Shown piece after piece: positions 62,223-64,000 of a stretch of DNA of 64,000 bases. Origin of the DNA: an uncultured beta proteobacterium (lineage in GTDB: Bacteria; Pseudomonadota; Gammaproteobacteria; Burkholderiales; Burkholderiaceae_C); contig CAIVXG010000082.1 in the NCBI GenBank assembly GCA_903909815.1, positions 1 through 64,000 on the forward strand, in the 5' to 3' direction. The first letter of the stretch is position 1, and each line of letters begins with the position of its first letter. The position numbers were made by a program, and so were the translations under genes. The notes under the pieces were generated by a model. That model was not told the origin of the DNA. It saw nothing but the letters and a program-made list of their open reading frames with translations, and searched no databases.

Positions 62223-63184
62223 AGGCCGCTCCCGGCGCGGGCCGCGTCTGTCCGCTGCACTACCGCTACTGCGCAGCCGCTATCGCAACGACGCCCGAAC
62301 GCGAAACGCCCACGCTGTATGTGATCGGCGGGCTGTACGGAAACCTGCAGGCGCTGGACACGATTGAAGCGATGGCCGCGGCTGAGCGCGTGGCGCCGCG
62401 CCTTTGTTTCAACGGCGACTTCAACTGGTTCAACGTGGCCGATGCCAACTTCGAGCAGGTGAATCAAAGGGTGCTGGCGCACGACGCAATTCTTGGGAAC
62501 GTCGAGGCCGAGTTCGGCTCCGCGGCTGATGACGCGGGCTGCGGCTGCGCCTATCCCGACGCCGTGGATTCGGGCACGGTGGACCGCTCCAATGAGATCC
62601 ATCGGCAGCTCAAGGCCACGGCACTGCGTCATCCCGAGATTCTGAAAAAAGCCTCGGGCCTGTCCATGATCAAGCGCTACCGCGTGGGCCGCTGCCGCGT
62701 CGGTGTGGTGCACGGCGACGCCGAGTCGCTGGCCGGTTGGCGCTTTGACGTGAACGCGCTCGACGACACCGCGGCGCTGCCCTGGCTCAGGTCCGCGTTT
62801 GCCGACGCCGAGGTGGATCTTTTCGCCAGCACCCACACTTGCCTTCCCGCCGTGCGCCGCTTTGCGTTGGCGTCGGCGACAGACGGCGGGACCGGATGCG
62901 TGGTGAACAACGGCGCCGCCGGCATGCCCAACTTCAGCGGCGACCTGTCGGGCCTGATCACACGCGTGGCGACGACCCCGTCGCCACACGAGACGGTGTG
63001 CGAAGCTCAGCTTGGCGACGCTTATGTGGCCTTGCTGCCGGTGCGCTTCAATGTCGAGCGCTGGCAGGCTGAATTTTTGGCGCAATGGCCACGGCAGTCT
63101 TCTGCCTGGATTTCTTATTACCCGCGAATTTCGCAAGGGCCAAGCTACAGCCCGGCGCGCGCTGCCATGAAGGAGGACGTGTGA
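62219..63184 (+). CDS. Metallophosphoesterase-like protein
   Basis: The 321-residue protein has LYVIGGLYGNLQAL at the position of the DxH motif, FNGDFNWFNV like GDxxD, ILGNVEAEF like GNHE, GVVHGDAES near residue 160, and FASTHTCLPAV near residue 205. The first aspartate and the GNH histidine are replaced, so it is either a divergent or an altered calcineurin-like enzyme. The start is GTG 62219. The run with the symporter and the oxidoreductase is tight, with 4-nt and 1-nt overlaps. Confidence 0.7.
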   Translation: MKAAPGAGRVCPLHYRYCAAAIATTPERETPTLYVIGGLYGNLQALDTIEAMAAAERVAPRLCFNGDFNWFNVADANFEQVNQRVLAHDAILGNVEAEFGSAADDAGCGCAYPDAVDSGTVDRSNEIHRQLKATALRHPEILKKASGLSMIKRYRVGRCRVGVVHGDAESLAGWRFDVNALDDTAALPWLRSAFADAEVDLFASTHTCLPAVRRFALASATDGGTGCVVNNGAAGMPNFSGDLSGLITRVATTPSPHETVCEAQLGDAYVALLPVRFNVERWQAEFLAQWPRQSSAWISYYPRISQGPSYSPARAAMKEDV

Positions 63185-64000
63185 TGCGAGTCGATAAACG
63201 GGGGTGGGTGCTGGTGGTACTGTTCGCTCTGGTTGTGCTGTTCTACATCTTCAACCTGGGACAGTACCTGAACCTGGCAACGATCAAGACGCGTCAGCAA
63301 GAACTGGAGGCGTGGCGGGCGGTGCAGCCGCTTCTGGCCGGCACGTTGTTCTTTCTGGCCTACGTCACGGTATCCGCGCTTTCGCTGCCGGGGGCGACGG
63401 TCATGACGCTGGCAGCGGGCGCTTTTTTCGGTCTGGGCTGGGGCACGCTGATCGTCTCGTTTGCGTCCAGCATCGGGGCCACGCTGGCCTTCCTGAGTGC
63501 GCGCTGGCTGCTGGGCGACTGGGTCAACGCCCGCTTCGGCGAGCGCATGACCGTGCTCAACGCCGGCATGGCCAAGGATGGCGGCTTCTATCTCTTCACA
63601 CTGCGGCTGGTGCCGGTGCTGCCTTTCTTCGCGATCAACCTCGCCCTGGGTCTGACCGCCATTCGCACCTGGACGTTCTACTGGGTGAGCCAGATCGGCA
63701 TGCTTGCCGCCACGCTGGTCTACGTGAACGCGGGCACGCAGCTGGCGCACATCGATTCTCTCTCCGGCATCGTCTCGCCCGGGCTCTTGGCTTCGCTCGT
63801 GCTGCTGGGTTGCTTTCCGCTGGTCGCGCGCAAACTGGTCGAAGGCATACAGGCGCGCAAGGTCTACGCGCCCTGGGAACGTCCACGGACCTTCGATCGC
63901 AATCTCGTCGTCATCGGTGGCGGCTCGGCCGGCCTCGTCACAGCCTATATCGCGGCTGCGGTCAAGGCCAAAGTCACCTTGGTCGAAAAACACCAGTTGG
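63184..64000 (+). CDS. VTT (TVP38/TMEM64) membrane domain fused to an FAD oxidoreductase, partial
   Basis: The frame starts MRVDKRGWVLVVLFALVVLF with one span. A VTT/DedA-like domain (SLPGATVMTLAAGAFFGLGW, FASSIGATLAFLSARWLLGD, LRLVPVLPFFAINLALGLTA) runs to about residue 225. Then begins a pyridine nucleotide-disulfide oxidoreductase domain with the FAD motif NLVVIGGGSAGLVTAYIAAA. The gene is cut at the window edge. Such VTT-oxidoreductase (mercuric reductase-like) fusions are seen with arsS-type genes in several bacteria. The start overlaps the previous stop by one base. Confidence 0.85.
   Translation, partial: MRVDKRGWVLVVLFALVVLFYIFNLGQYLNLATIKTRQQELEAWRAVQPLLAGTLFFLAYVTVSALSLPGATVMTLAAGAFFGLGWGTLIVSFASSIGATLAFLSARWLLGDWVNARFGERMTVLNAGMAKDGGFYLFTLRLVPVLPFFAINLALGLTAIRTWTFYWVSQIGMLAATLVYVNAGTQLAHIDSLSGIVSPGLLASLVLLGCFPLVARKLVEGIQARKVYAPWERPRTFDRNLVVIGGGSAGLVTAYIAAAVKAKVTLVEKHQL

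Overview
The window is dense, GC-rich chromosomal DNA of a betaproteobacterium, most likely Burkholderiales of the Comamonadaceae type (Rhodoferax/Polaromonas-like). The pointers are the gene families together (double-length UvrA, MoxR plus CoxE-like VWA protein, DUF485-ActP, DUF1415, DUF2164, DUF3334, a UbiH-like monooxygenase) and several short dispersed repeats. This placement is inferred from gene content, not from a marker gene. No rRNA, tRNA or CRISPR array was seen.

Layout. 1-4.3 kb: the N-terminus of YchF, two small lipoproteins, a decayed IS1182-like transposase, a 37-residue membrane peptide and a DUF3334 (CheX-like) protein. 4.3-11 kb: cytochrome b561, a cation:proton antiporter, then an overlapping run of UbiH-like monooxygenase, DsbC, M61 peptidase and DUF3108 protein. 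10.9-14.3 kb: glutamate/aspartate ABC transporter gltIJK without gltL, and an AEC carrier. 14.4-19.5 kb: miaB, a three-gene overlapping pterin/folate operon with two FolB paralogues, a MidA-like methyltransferase and TrxC. 19.6-24.2 kb: a minus-strand run MoxR, small membrane protein, two GNATs, VWA protein and Cca. 24.4-29 kb: cytochrome c4, a methyltransferase, DUF1415, Dgt and AroB.

29.2-33.6 kb: a class I cytochrome P450 set (P450, [2Fe-2S] ferredoxin, FAD ferredoxin reductase) divergent from a PobR-type AraC regulator; it looks like a catabolic module for a small aromatic substrate. 33.7-40.1 kb: release factor 3, a HAD phosphatase, DUF2164, a DNA ligase relic, CBS and HPF-like proteins and a membrane diguanylate cyclase. 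40.2-46.0 kb: a 1954-residue tandem UvrA whose central linker is encoded by a palindromic repeat insertion. 46-50.5 kb: a Liv-type binding protein, a 52-bp direct repeat, and a Ser/Thr kinase-UspA fusion overlapping a metallophosphoesterase. 50.6-54.8 kb: an MHS-family transporter divergent from DUF485-actP (acetate uptake).

55-64 kb is the most unusual stretch: gor-egtD-egtB (glutathione reductase overlapping ergothioneine biosynthesis genes), DUF427, exported MsrA with a tiny upstream signal-peptide-like ORF, then arsS (arsenosugar-type radical SAM), a sodium:solute symporter, a metallophosphoesterase-like protein and a VTT-membrane/FAD-oxidoreductase fusion cut by the window edge. The last three genes overlap by 1-4 nt and arsS lies 33 nt upstream. 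No ArsM methyltransferase or ars operon is present, so the arsS-symporter-phosphatase-oxidoreductase set is the best candidate for a poorly described system (organoarsenic or organoselenium small-molecule handling, inferred).
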